Source of the DNA: Filosporella fistucella
Lineage: Eukaryota; Ascomycota; Leotiomycetes; Helotiales
Length of the DNA stretch: 64,000 nt
Direction: 5' to 3'
Assembly (NCBI GenBank): GCA_030077755.1
Contig: JAQJZZ010000019.1
Span: 322,501-386,500 of the forward strand
Below, piece after piece: positions 46,760 through 56,300 of this stretch. Below the pieces are notes generated by a model that saw nothing but the letters and a program-made list of their open reading frames with translations, was not told where the DNA came from and made no database searches. A program made the position numbers and the translations under genes. The stretch's first letter is position 1; every line of letters starts with the position of its first letter.

Positions 46760-48600
46760 TGACTTGGATCATTTAAGAAAGCCGTTTCTTGAGGTGATGA
46801 GTTGTCCAGAATATGAAATGAGTATTGACAGATCCTGAAAGGGAGCAGTGGATCTATTTGAAGCTCTGCTGTTGATAGTATTCAAATACTTAGCAAATTG
46901 AACTGAATCTATATCGTGATAGTTGTCGCTTTTATAGTCCATGTCTCATTACTCTATACTTTGCTGCTTGAATCTTTGCTTCTTCTCTGGATATTTACTT
47001 ATTAAGTAAAGTCCATGTCTCTTTATTCTATACTTTTGCTACTTGGATCTTTACTTCTACTCTAAATATTTACGTACTGAGTAAAGTCCCCCTTTTTCAA
47101 TCCATCCTCAAAGTTCTAGTTCAGTTCAAGCGTAGTTACTATTTTTAATTTTATTGACTCTCTTGTGTATCGTGTAGCCTTTTGAATCTCCCTGGCCATT
47201 CTGTTGTATTTCGTTGTCAAAATTATCTCTAGGCGCTTAAAGTCTTTATAGTAACTGCAGAAGAGTTTACAAATGTATATGAAGTCCTTGAAAGTAATGA
47301 TGCACAATTTTACAGCCTTGACTATTATGTAGCTATTTCTGATAGACCCAATTCGTATCTGTTTTTCAATAGCTTTACTTGTTTGTTTTAGCTTCAATAA
47401 TACTCAAGGAATATAGTGAGCTCCTAATATCAACTGAATTTTAATTCGAAGTTTGATTTGAAGTTCATTGGATCCTGATTTCAAAGTAACCCTCTATTTT
47501 GCTTCATTTTGTAAATCAATTTCTGCATTCACTTCTGCGACAGAAATTCTTTTTCGGCGCATGTGCTGTTGGAAATTGCGCCTTGAAGTCTATAAAGACG
47601 CCTCTCTGCCATCTTCCAACTTCTTTTTCATTTGTATAACGAAGATCACTTTACAGCACAATTTTCGTCTCATATGGGAACTTGTGTCTCAGCTGCAGGG
47701 AGGATGTTGAAGTCCAGGACGCAGATACGGTCATATATCATATGGCTTCAGTATCTGGTGATTGCAACAAAATTCTAGTCTCGGCCTTCCGTCTGTATTT
47801 TCTGCCAATAGCTCTAGCAACTCCCCCGTCGTCAATAACGGCTTCTGTCATCAAACGACAGCATGTTTCTCTCATACCTCCCACAATTTTGCAGGTCTAA
47901 TATCTTCAGCTCGATCCACAAAATTCCTTATTATTCTGCGGTAGATGCCCATCTTCCTAGAGTATAAATTAGGTCAGAAAGCACTCAGGTGGAGGCTGGA
48001 ACAAGCTTCGTGATATGTTTGAAGCAAATCTGTCACGTTCTTTCTGCGGAGGGAGGCTCTAGTATCTCTGATTATCATAACTTGAGCTTTCGAAATGATC
48101 TATAGGCATACGGGGCTTAGACTTCTTGATTGAAATTTCTTATGGTTCTAGAGAATCGATATGGACGCTGGACTGTTATATTTAGCATAGCCTTTAGGCC
48201 ATATCCATTCTGCGCGCCTGGTTCTGAAAATTTTGGACTCAAAGACCGAACCAGCAGGGATTGAAAAACCAAAACGACTATGAGTGGTCGGGTATCAGGG
48301 TAAAGGTTTAAAGTATTTTTGGGACATAGAGTTGAGTTTCATTTGTCACAAGTTAACAAGGCGTAACAATTGTCAAATTCTTCGGGTGTCAAAAATTTTC
48401 AGTCATCATTATCATCATAATCTTTCAAAACTCTACACACACCAAACTCCACCCGCAAATTTATTGTTGTCTGCGAGCGAGATCATTCCTCCTCTCCTCT
48501 CTCTCTCCCATCCTCTCCCTCTCCATCTTCTTCATCTATCTCTTCTTCTCTCTCTCTATCTTCTCTATCTATCTCTCCTCCTCCTCCTCTCCCGCCCCCT
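46760..48600. other. AT-rich, repeat-bearing space
   Basis: This holds a 74-bp tandem repeat (46937-47085) and AT-rich DNA to about 48300. A lysine/isoleucine-rich minus ORF (47116-47397) looks like mutated sequence rather than a gene. A polypyrimidine block with CTCTCT runs lies at about 48490-48610. Confidence 0.45.
46937..47085 (+). repeat. Tandem duplication of a 74-75 bp unit
   Basis: Copy 1 (46937-47010) and copy 2 (47011-47085) share GTCCATGTCTC at the start, TCTATACTTT in the middle and ATATTTAC...AGTAAA at the end. Each unit ends with a near-palindrome: TTTACTTATTAAGTAAA in copy 1, TTTACGTACTGAGTAAA in copy 2. A third GTCC start at 47086 is followed by unrelated bases. Confidence 0.75.
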
Positions 48601-48724
48601 CTCCACCACCAACAACACTGGCAAATCATCTCTCCATCTCCTCCATGACTTGGTGTAAGTCACGAGGTGGTGAGCTTGGGCGGGGCGGGCCATTCCAGGG
48701 TACGAAGAGGGAATCTTCGTCCTC

Positions 48725-49512
48725 CTATTCCTCCTCGGCTGGGAGGGCGACAGGGGCAGCGGCAGCGGGCAAGACGGAGGCCTTTTGAGTACATGTTAGC
48801 AGATGGACAAGCTTAGAAGATTCAAACAAGGTGTAATGAATAGTACAAGAATAGTAAACGATGGAGAATGCAATGTATAGTATAAGATGGCACATGATGG
48901 GAGATTGGAATAAAAATACAAGAATAACAAATGATGAAGGATGGAATGAACGGTGAATAAAAACAAATGGGGAAGGGTGGGAATGTGTGATACAATAATA
49001 ACAATTGATGAAGGGTGTAATGAACGAAGAGCATAACTTACAGAAACGTCGAGTCCAGCTTTCAAGCTGGATCGGCTAGCCCAGTACTCCTCTACATTGT
49101 CCTCTTTGGACCCGGAAATCTATGCACCATTAGCCTTGCCCACAAATTCGTTTCCAAACAGAAATTCGAAGCTAAAAAAAGAAAAGAACAGAAGTGAAAT
49201 TCAAACGTACCTTCTCCATTCCTTCCCCTCATTCACTTTGAGAGCCTTCTGCAGCCCCTTTAAACGGACCGCCAACCATGCAGCCTCTGTCTGCTTTCGA
49301 TCCAGAACTTCGACATTGGCTATATTCAGATTGATTCTAAACAGTTGGTAAGATAGTGAATTCGCAATCCACAAAAGATCGTTCTTACAATAAGGAGCCT
49401 TAATGGTGCCAGAAAGCTGAACTCCTGCGAGGGAGTTGAGGTAGGAGGTGAAGTTGGGGTCGGTGGTATTGGGGGTGAAAAGAGCAGAAAGATGAGAGTG
49501 AATGACCGACAT
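48725..49512 (-). CDS. Small orphan-family protein, three exons, doubtful ends
   Basis: Exon 1 (49512-49207) encodes MSVIHSHLSALFTPNTTDPN onwards, with LSGTIKAPYCK and YQLFRINLNIANVEVLDRKQ, then TEAAWLAVRLKGLQKAL. Exon 2 (49119-49042) encodes ISGSKEDNVEEYWASRSSLK, then AGLDVS. Exon 3 (48781 leftwards) encodes an Ala/Pro stretch and a stop at 48725. The plus-strand segment at 52.0-52.7 kb encodes a related protein with matching blocks (GIKLPYYK, YKLFLGDLNDAN, GRKETEAAWL, ESYWTSR), so these exons are supported by comparison inside the window. The strong donor GTACGT at 49210 gives the wrong phase for exon 2; a weak GTTTGA donor at 49206 keeps it. Beyond the exon-3 stop the frame still looks native. 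The gene may be decaying or misread by a base or two. The function is unknown and no domain is recognised. Confidence 0.5.
48782..49041 (-). other. 260-nt intron of the orphan gene, carrying tandem repeats
   Basis: On the minus strand the segment begins GTAAGT and ends CTCAAAAG, and joins exons 2 and 3 in phase. It is about four times longer than most introns in this window because it contains the repeat array at about 48844-49030. Confidence 0.5.
48844..49030. repeat. 73-75 bp tandem repeat, about 2.5 copies, inside an intron
   Basis: Units start at 48844, 48917 and 48992 with TACAAGAATAGTAAACGATG, TACAAGAATAACAAATGATG and TACAATAATAACAATTGATG. Each continues with GGAGAATG/GAAGGATGGAATG/GAAGGGTGTAATG. 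The last copy is cut short by the exon border. Another GGTGTAATGAA lies just before the first unit. Confidence 0.7.
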
Positions 49513-49559
49513 GGTGAATAGTATTTATTGTAAAGTGAATGACGGAGATGAACTTGATT

Positions 49560-49650
49560 GTGGAGGTGAACTTGAAATCGATCTCAAGGTTCTTTTTGAA
49601 TCTGAATAGTTGGCCGAAGAAGAAGTTCGCAATCTTGAAAATTTGCATTG
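49560..49650 (-). pseudogene. Fragment related to orphan-family exon 1
   Basis: The minus strand reads FKIANFFFGQLFRFKKNLEI and aligns with WIANSLSYQLFRINLNIANV of the neighbouring gene. At DNA level ATTGCGAA, then CCAACT-TT-AGA-T match in order. It has no start or flanking exon of its own. Confidence 0.35.
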
Positions 49651-49700
49651 TCTATATAGTTCTAGTGAATGAGGCTAAAGGTCTAGATCACCACACTAAG

Positions 49701-49837
49701 TTGGATTAATCCAAATAGGAAAAAGAATATCCTCACTTGATTGGCCTATTGTTGTAATCTTGGGTCAATTGGGTTAATCCAAAAAGGGGAAAAGGTACAT
49801 CCTCATCTGATTGGCCTATATTTCCTGTGATCTTGAG
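49701..49837 (+). repeat. 68-bp direct repeat with palindromic head
   Basis: Copy 1 (49701-49768) begins with the perfect palindrome TTGGATTAATCCAA; copy 2 (49769-49837) begins TTGGGTTAATCCAA. Both go on to ATCCTCAYYTGATTGGCCTAT and end with TGTRATCTTG. The copies are tandem. Confidence 0.75.
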
Positions 49838-52047
49838 ACTATGCTCTCAATTAGAAGTATTCGGGGACTTCGCTTGAAGTCAAAATATTTCGAATGCGAT
49901 CTACGCGTTACCCGCGTGAACTTGATTCAAATCGCAGCTAACAAAGCAATTAGTCTGTTGAAGTATAATTTACTAGCTTTGATTATACCATCTCTAAGCT
50001 CAAATTCTCTACATACACTCGAAGAATAGAAAGAGAAGAACTGTTCCTACTACTAATATTGTGATCCCATCAATTTGTGTTAAAGAAAATGCGCTACCAT
50101 AGAAGTTGGGGATGAAGAATGCGCACATAGTCTCATGCCCACAGAAAGCAAAGATGTATCTCACATATACACGTAGCTATATGATATTCTATTATTGGTA
50201 GGCAGTTTTAGATGTACTATAAATAATTTCAGAGTCTGACGCTAAATATCGAAGCCATGGCGAAACAAAGTTCCCGCGTGGGAAACGAGTACGCCTTGTC
50301 CCCTACAACCTGCACCTATTATATTGTCTCCATACACCTAGAAGATGCAGGTACAATTATAATAGAGGTACAGTCACCATAGTATGAAGCTATTCAAATC
50401 AAATACTATGTTTCGACACTTGGGGAAGGATGTTGGAAAATGGCGCTGCATTGCGATTCTAAAGAGAGCCTCGTAGCTGCAGATTCGACCTCCACGCGGT
50501 GCAGAAGGGAGAAATGCAGCATGGTCGCGGTTTCAATACAGACCATTAAACTCTTTCTGCCCCTCTCACCATGTTTAGACTATCAAATATTTGCGCATGC
50601 CCTTGCCTTACGGTTCTCTGCTTCTGCGTGAGAAGAAATCCGCTACCTGACCTGTCGCACACTAAGTTTTTGTCTGAAAGCTATATTCCAAGTTCTCCAT
50701 TTCAACACATATCACAAATTGTCCATTGGTCGTAGCCCACAATTCCTATAATAGGGGAGGACCAGCTAAGCCGGCAGTTCATGTCGGGGATTTAATCCTG
50801 TAAAATAGTAAGTCAACCATTCACTAATCCTAGATAAATCAATGGCTACAAAATTAGACGGGATCTGGGGGTTACCTTTTTTTGCACAATTTTTCTGGGT
50901 TTATTTTGAGGAATTTGGCAGCGAGGTTATTTTTGGTGGGGAAGCGGCCAAATGTCCCCCTATTTTTTGCATATCTAAGCGAGGGTGAGGTACATCGTTA
51001 GCGAGAGAATTTTGGCAGCAACGGATGACAGTGAGAATTTGTCAAAGTCAAAGGATAATATTGGCGACACGTAGATATTTGATAGGTAGAGACTGTATCA
51101 ATGTGCAGCGCAAGTTTGTCTTTCTGAAAGCAAATCATTTTTTTGCGCCAGATTCCAATTCCAAACACGCGCAATCCCTACCTAGTGGAAATGAGTCGAG
51201 AATGTTTGCAAATAGAAAAGACTTCATCAAGCTCCATACTCCTTAAGAGGGTAGAGTATATAATATAGTGACTTCCAGGATAGCTCAAAAGAGCTTAGTT
51301 GATTTGGTTGAGAGGGTAGGTAGACCGTAGAATTCCTTACGAGCAGACTTACCTTCAATTCTAGGTACACTTGTACCTGATTGAGTAGTCGAAAAATTTT
51401 TTGGTATTCCTTGTTTTTAATTTTGAAGTTCTCGAGAACTACGATGCGAATCACTTTTGATCGGGGATTCCTGTTTGATTGTTCCACGTTTGATGTAGCT
51501 ATTATATAGGAGTGAAGTAGCTAAGTGTAATATGGTTATTTTCTCTACTTTGAATTCGATATTCAACGAGGTTGCAAAATGACAAGGTACTTGTACAAAT
51601 TAAAATTGTCGAAAGATCTAGCTTTCAAAGGTTGAACATGCCTTCGACAATTGGGACTAGGAGAAGGGTTAAATTTTGCGAAAGGAGAATTGTCTTTGCA
51701 GGACAGAACTTTATTTTCGAGAATTTTGATTAAGCTTAAAGGTGTCTAAAGCTACTTGGTACTTTTCCTTTAGATTCTTATGATTTGCAGATATTTTGAT
51801 TATTTGCCTCTGCATCAAAGTACCAAATTCGGTCGATAATTTCGTTACCGACTTCGCAAGCTCTCTTAGAATTCAAGGAAGTGCTTTCTGACAATCCCAC
51901 TGAGGAGACTCTCACTAGCCTTACCGGTAATCTATCACGATACCAAGAGCAGTGGCCTCAATGCAGGATCTTTCATAAATGCCTACCTAGCCTGATCGCC
52001 TGAGTTACAAGACTAATCGCGGTAGCTTCAAACTTAATTCGAGATAG

Positions 52048-52712
52048 TCCTCAAATTCTCTATCAAATCTTCATCATCTCCCTACTAAATCAAAAAATAT
52101 CGATCTCCGAGGCATCAAATTACCCTACTACAAGCAGTCCAGTGAGGACAACCATCTACGAAACATTGGGTACAAGTTATTTCTCGGTGATTTAAATGAT
52201 GCAAACAAAGAATGGGTACTGGGTAGAAAGGAGACGGAAGCTGCTTGGTTGGTGCTGCTGTTGGACCTACACTGGTGGATTGTGAGATTAGGAGATGAAG
52301 AGCTGGAGATTATTGATGACGTTTGGCTGGAGAGGTTGGGGGAGGTAAATGACTCTTTCATCGAGGCTCGAGACGTCAACAAATAACTAACAGTTTACTT
52401 CGCAGATATTTGATAGAGATGGCAAGATCGAGAGCTACTGGACTTCGAGAAAAAAGTAAGTACAGTAGCATCAATATCACTATAAGTTTATTCTCAGCAC
52501 TAGTCTACTTCCCCAAATCTCGAGGCTCGATGCTTACGAATTGTCAAGAGATTCGCAAAGCCGAAGGAGCAGAGGACGATGCTGTTAAGATGGAGATGGA
52601 GGGTTGTGGTGGAGATTTCCTCGCTCAATTACCTACACAAATGAAGCCGACCCAGGAACGGGAAGGAGGAGAAAATTTGCCTGCTGGAGGTGAGGACATG
52701 GATTTAGATTAA
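52048..52712 (+). pseudogene. Second orphan-family member, diverged or decayed
   Basis: Exon-like block A (52048-52344) reads NIDLRGIKLPYYK, then HLRNIGYKLFLGDLNDANKE, GRKETEAAWLVLLLDLHWWI, to WLERLGE before a GTAAAT donor. Block B (52406-52455) reads IFDRDGKIESYWTSR before GTAAGT. Block C (about 52551-52712) reads EIRKAEGAEDDAVKMEMEG and ends ENLPAGGEDMDLD, stop. Blocks A and B match exons 1 and 2 of the minus-strand gene at 49 kb. An upstream block near 51870-51930 (EFKEVLSDNPTEETLTSLTG, donor GTAATC) may be an earlier exon. I find no usable start Met, and the B-to-C join does not keep phase, so the copy is probably broken or has other borders. No function can be given. Confidence 0.5.
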
Positions 52713-52944
52713 TTTTTCAATACTTTGAAATTGCATACATGAATGCTACGACTACCTGCGTGTGCATTAGGTTTGATGAAGTTTTTTCTTTTCGTAAACA
52801 TTTCCTACTCATTTCAACCAGGTGGGGATTGCAGAATCGGCGTGACCCAGACCTTGGAGACGTGGTAGTATCTGATCGTTCTCTTCGCTCTACGCTACTA
52901 TGTAAAATGATGTAGTAGAGTAGAGTCCCTATATCATCAAACAC

Positions 52945-53390
52945 GAGTACAAAGAGGGGAAGCGTAATGGAACACTCATCTCCCATTTCCCCTCGCGCAG
53001 TATTTCCAGCTGCAGAATCGGTACCACACGTTCCTTGAATTAAACGTGGCACTTTCTCCTACGCCTTGAAATCAAGGTGGGAGTTAGAATAAGGTCAGAG
53101 AGTAAAGTGCCTAAACTAAAGAGGAGTACAAAGAGGGGAAACGTAATGGAACACTCATCTCCTATTTCCCCTCACGCTGTGTTTCGAGCTGCAGAATCGG
53201 TACTACTTGGGGGTTGGAATAAACGTGGCATTGTCTACTCTTTTCATTTGATTCTAGGTTCCTAGCTAATTGTTCAAGGACAAGCAGTGAGATCAAGGAT
53301 AGTGTTATATGAAATAGATACACAAAGAGGGGAAAGTAGTGTGATTCCCCCATGTAGTATCTTTAACTGCATAATCGGTGTTACCCCTTT
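52945..53390 (+). repeat. Tandem repeat, two long copies and one partial copy
   Basis: Copy 1 (52945-53062) and copy 2 (53124-53242) share GAGTACAAAGAGGGGAA, CGTAATGGAACACTCATCTC, ATTTCCCCTC, AGCTGCAGAATCGGTAC and AAACGTGGCA in the same order. The spacing between starts is 179 bases. Copy 3 (about 53321-53390) keeps ACAAAGAGGGGAAA, AACTGCATAATCGGTG and ACCCC. A short fourth match, TTGCAGAATCGG, lies at 52829. Many differences are C/T or G/A changes. Confidence 0.75.
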
Positions 53391-56300
53391 TCCCCTCTCC
53401 TCCCTCTACCATCTACTCTATTCCTCAATTTACCTTTAACCCTCTACGCACAACATCCAGCCACCGCTCCCTACCTAATCTCGGTGACCGCTCTGAGAAA
53501 AGTCCTGCATAATCTGTTCCCCCTGCCGTCCCTTCAGTACTACAAGTATGCCATATATTCCATCTTATCCCTCTAGTGTAACACCGGCCATCTGATTATC
53601 TCCACCTCAGCTAAACAAAACGCGTTCATGGAACCAAGGAAGTCTCTTTCCATGCGATCGCTCATGTGGTAGCTAGGACTGAAGAGGTACACGTACGACT
53701 TGCGTAGAACAAATTGTCGTGATTCCGGCGTCTAAACTTTGAGGGAGTTTCTATAGGATGAAGGCAGCACAACGTGTAAAAGGAATATAGCTCATGTCCA
53801 CTTTGTAGTTCAGACAGATGCCTTTCATACACTAGTAGAGATGGCTTTCGAGTAGTCGAGGCAGTACCACTACTCTCAAATAATACGTCTCTGACAATCT
53901 TGGATTCTACTCGGAAGTGAGACACTCGTATCACAATCCACACAAATCCCACCTTTCAAACCCAGATTCCCATTCGGTACCACAAAAGCCCATCACCTCG
54001 CCTGCCGCCGAGACAATATTCCTATCTGATCCAGCCCCATGCTCCTGTTGTGTAATCCGATCTGTAGTGTAACCTCGCTGTCTCAGCAACAGGGCAACTG
54101 TGTCGGTCACCCCGCTGCGGCTGAGTGAGAAAGGGTTCAGAAGAACAAGGAAATGGTGTAATGGATGTTGGATATGATGAAGAAGGAACTTTTGATCCAG
54201 GAGAACGAATTGGATGGGATCTTGCAGAAAGTAAGCTTAAGATAAGGCGACAAATAGGGGGCTGCCACATCTTACATTTGATCCTACAGGCTGATGAGAG
54301 AGTGTGAGAATACTAATATCTTATTGATAACACATGAAATACAGGTGAGCAAGAAAAGATATCGAAAACGACAAGTCGGGTTTGTGAAATACTTGCAAGT
54401 GACTCTTACTATTGGTAATGCGGCACAGGCTCACATCTACCGGCTGTCACCCATTGGAACGGGCCGAGTGGAGTCGCACCGTCCGCTGAAGAAACAGACA
54501 GCTGGGATATCAATCTCCTGTCATGAGTCCCTGGATAGATGGAACAACCAAACAATGAGCTGATGGTCTTCAGAGGCGGGGTATGCATCTCGCAATCTCC
54601 ATGATCTGCTGAGCATCGAGTGATGTGTCAGATCGTGTGCTCTTGTTCGTTCCTCCACCCTTCCTCTGCATTGCAGTGCAGCGCAGCGCAGTGCCTCGCA
54701 TAATGGAGAGGGGTATGCAGAAAAGCAGAATAGGCATCCATTCCAATAACAGGAATTGGGGAGGAGTACGAGTGCTTTTGGGGTGCCGGACAGCCGATTG
54801 TAGCGCGGAGAACACTCGGGCCGTTCGGATAGGTACAGAGTATTCAGAAATGGGATCCTTTAAAAGAGCTTTGTCAGGTGAACTTACGTTACACAGCATA
54901 TGCATGGCTTCGTGACACTTCACGAAGAAAGGCTGAGAGCGAGCTGCGATCTCGATCTGGTGTTACCTCTAACCAGAGGAGCTAGAGCCTCTGTCTTACC
55001 CTCCTTGAGCCGAACATCATTACCAGTAAACGGATGCATCAAAACAGAGGTCGAATCAGAATTTGACGATCGCTTAATCGGCCAAGTGGTTCTTTTCAAT
55101 TATAAGAATAACAAGGAGCTTATGTCAGACCAAGCCTTCGACATGCGCCAGCTACGTTTGATTTGAAGAACGTGTCCCAGCCGAGGAAACAAAAGGGTGG
55201 AGAGTGGAGGGTAAAGTTGGATATGCTGCATGCCAGGACATCTCCTGACTTTGAGTTTCCAATCAATAAAAAAGGCGCAAATAGGCTCGAATCCTTCTGT
55301 CAAACCTCTGCATACACGATTAGTTGTTTCGGAAAACCAACAACCTGACCATGGTAAACAAAGCTTCAGCCTTAATCTAAAAATGAGTTTCGGAGAGTTT
55401 GGGGGCGAAGCACCGGCAAATTAATCGATAAGAATCTGACAATCAATCCCCACATTCTATTTCCGTTGTTTCTGAAGTTTGATTGCTCTCGTTAAATGGG
55501 GCAGGGCGGCTTGCGTATCCGTAAATGATCGCCATGGCATTTGAAACATGGCACAGAGCCAGGGGTCCAAACCTTCTGGAAGGTTGGAGGATTTCGAAAA
55601 GAGGGGATGTCCTGGAAATCATGCTGGAGGGAGCAAGATGGAGTGTTGCACGGATTCTCGGAACCAGAAAGGATGAAAAGTATCCTCGACATTACCAAGA
55701 TTACGGTGCACATCACGGACGATGGAGGTGTCATGCAGATTACCAAGGGGACTTGTCTTGTGGAATATTCCGTATTGATATCGACATGGAATTTCGTTGG
55801 CTGTTGGATCTACAATGCCTTGCTGGCCTTGACGAGGATTTGGAAAACCTGGAGGATTTGATCGCGCTGCCAGGTTGACCAAGGCAGATCAAATGCTGTA
55901 AGATTGCAAGATAATTGCGCTGCGGACCAGTTTTTGCGACGAGCCGAGTAGAGTTGTCGCAACACTGACGACGCAATTGCAGTGCGTAGAGATCGTGCTC
56001 ACCACTCACAAGCTGCAGCAGACAGAGTGAGAGGTGGTCATGACGGGGTTCGGAAGATCCACGACGGGGCACATTGCTGGCTTGTGGTTCACTGGCTCAG
56101 TGATGTTCTCTTACAGGGCGATGGGCTTCTTCTTCCTTGATGACTTCTTCTTTGCATCATCTGTGCATCAACCCCAGGCATGGCGAGGTGTAACATGGCG
56201 GCACAGTGAATCATTACTACTATTTGACTGGTATTCAAAATGCCGTATCTTCCATCCTCTGATTGCCCAAGACGTTATCTCGCAAGGTTCAGAAGCACAA

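Larger units (their letters stand above)
49513..51850. other. AT-rich space with gene fragment and short repeats
   Basis: This contains a fragment resembling the orphan gene's first exon (about 49560-49650), a 68-bp direct repeat (49701-49837) and then 2 kb of AT-rich DNA without a recognisable gene. An ORF at 51227-51487 (minus, Lys/Leu-rich) is not convincing. Confidence 0.4.

Noticed and set aside
47116..47397. 93-codon Lys/Ile-rich minus ORF, possible transposon remnant
   Set aside because: The composition reflects AT-rich DNA; I could not match any transposase, reverse transcriptase or gag motif.
48284..48658. 124-codon plus ORF
   Set aside because: Its second half is translated polypyrimidine tract (Leu/Ser runs) lying opposite the last exon of the orphan gene.
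55525..55878. 117-codon plus ORF overlapping a 106-codon ORF in another frame and an antisense ORF
   Set aside because: Three frames are open at once, none with domain-like text; probably chance openness in GC-balanced DNA.
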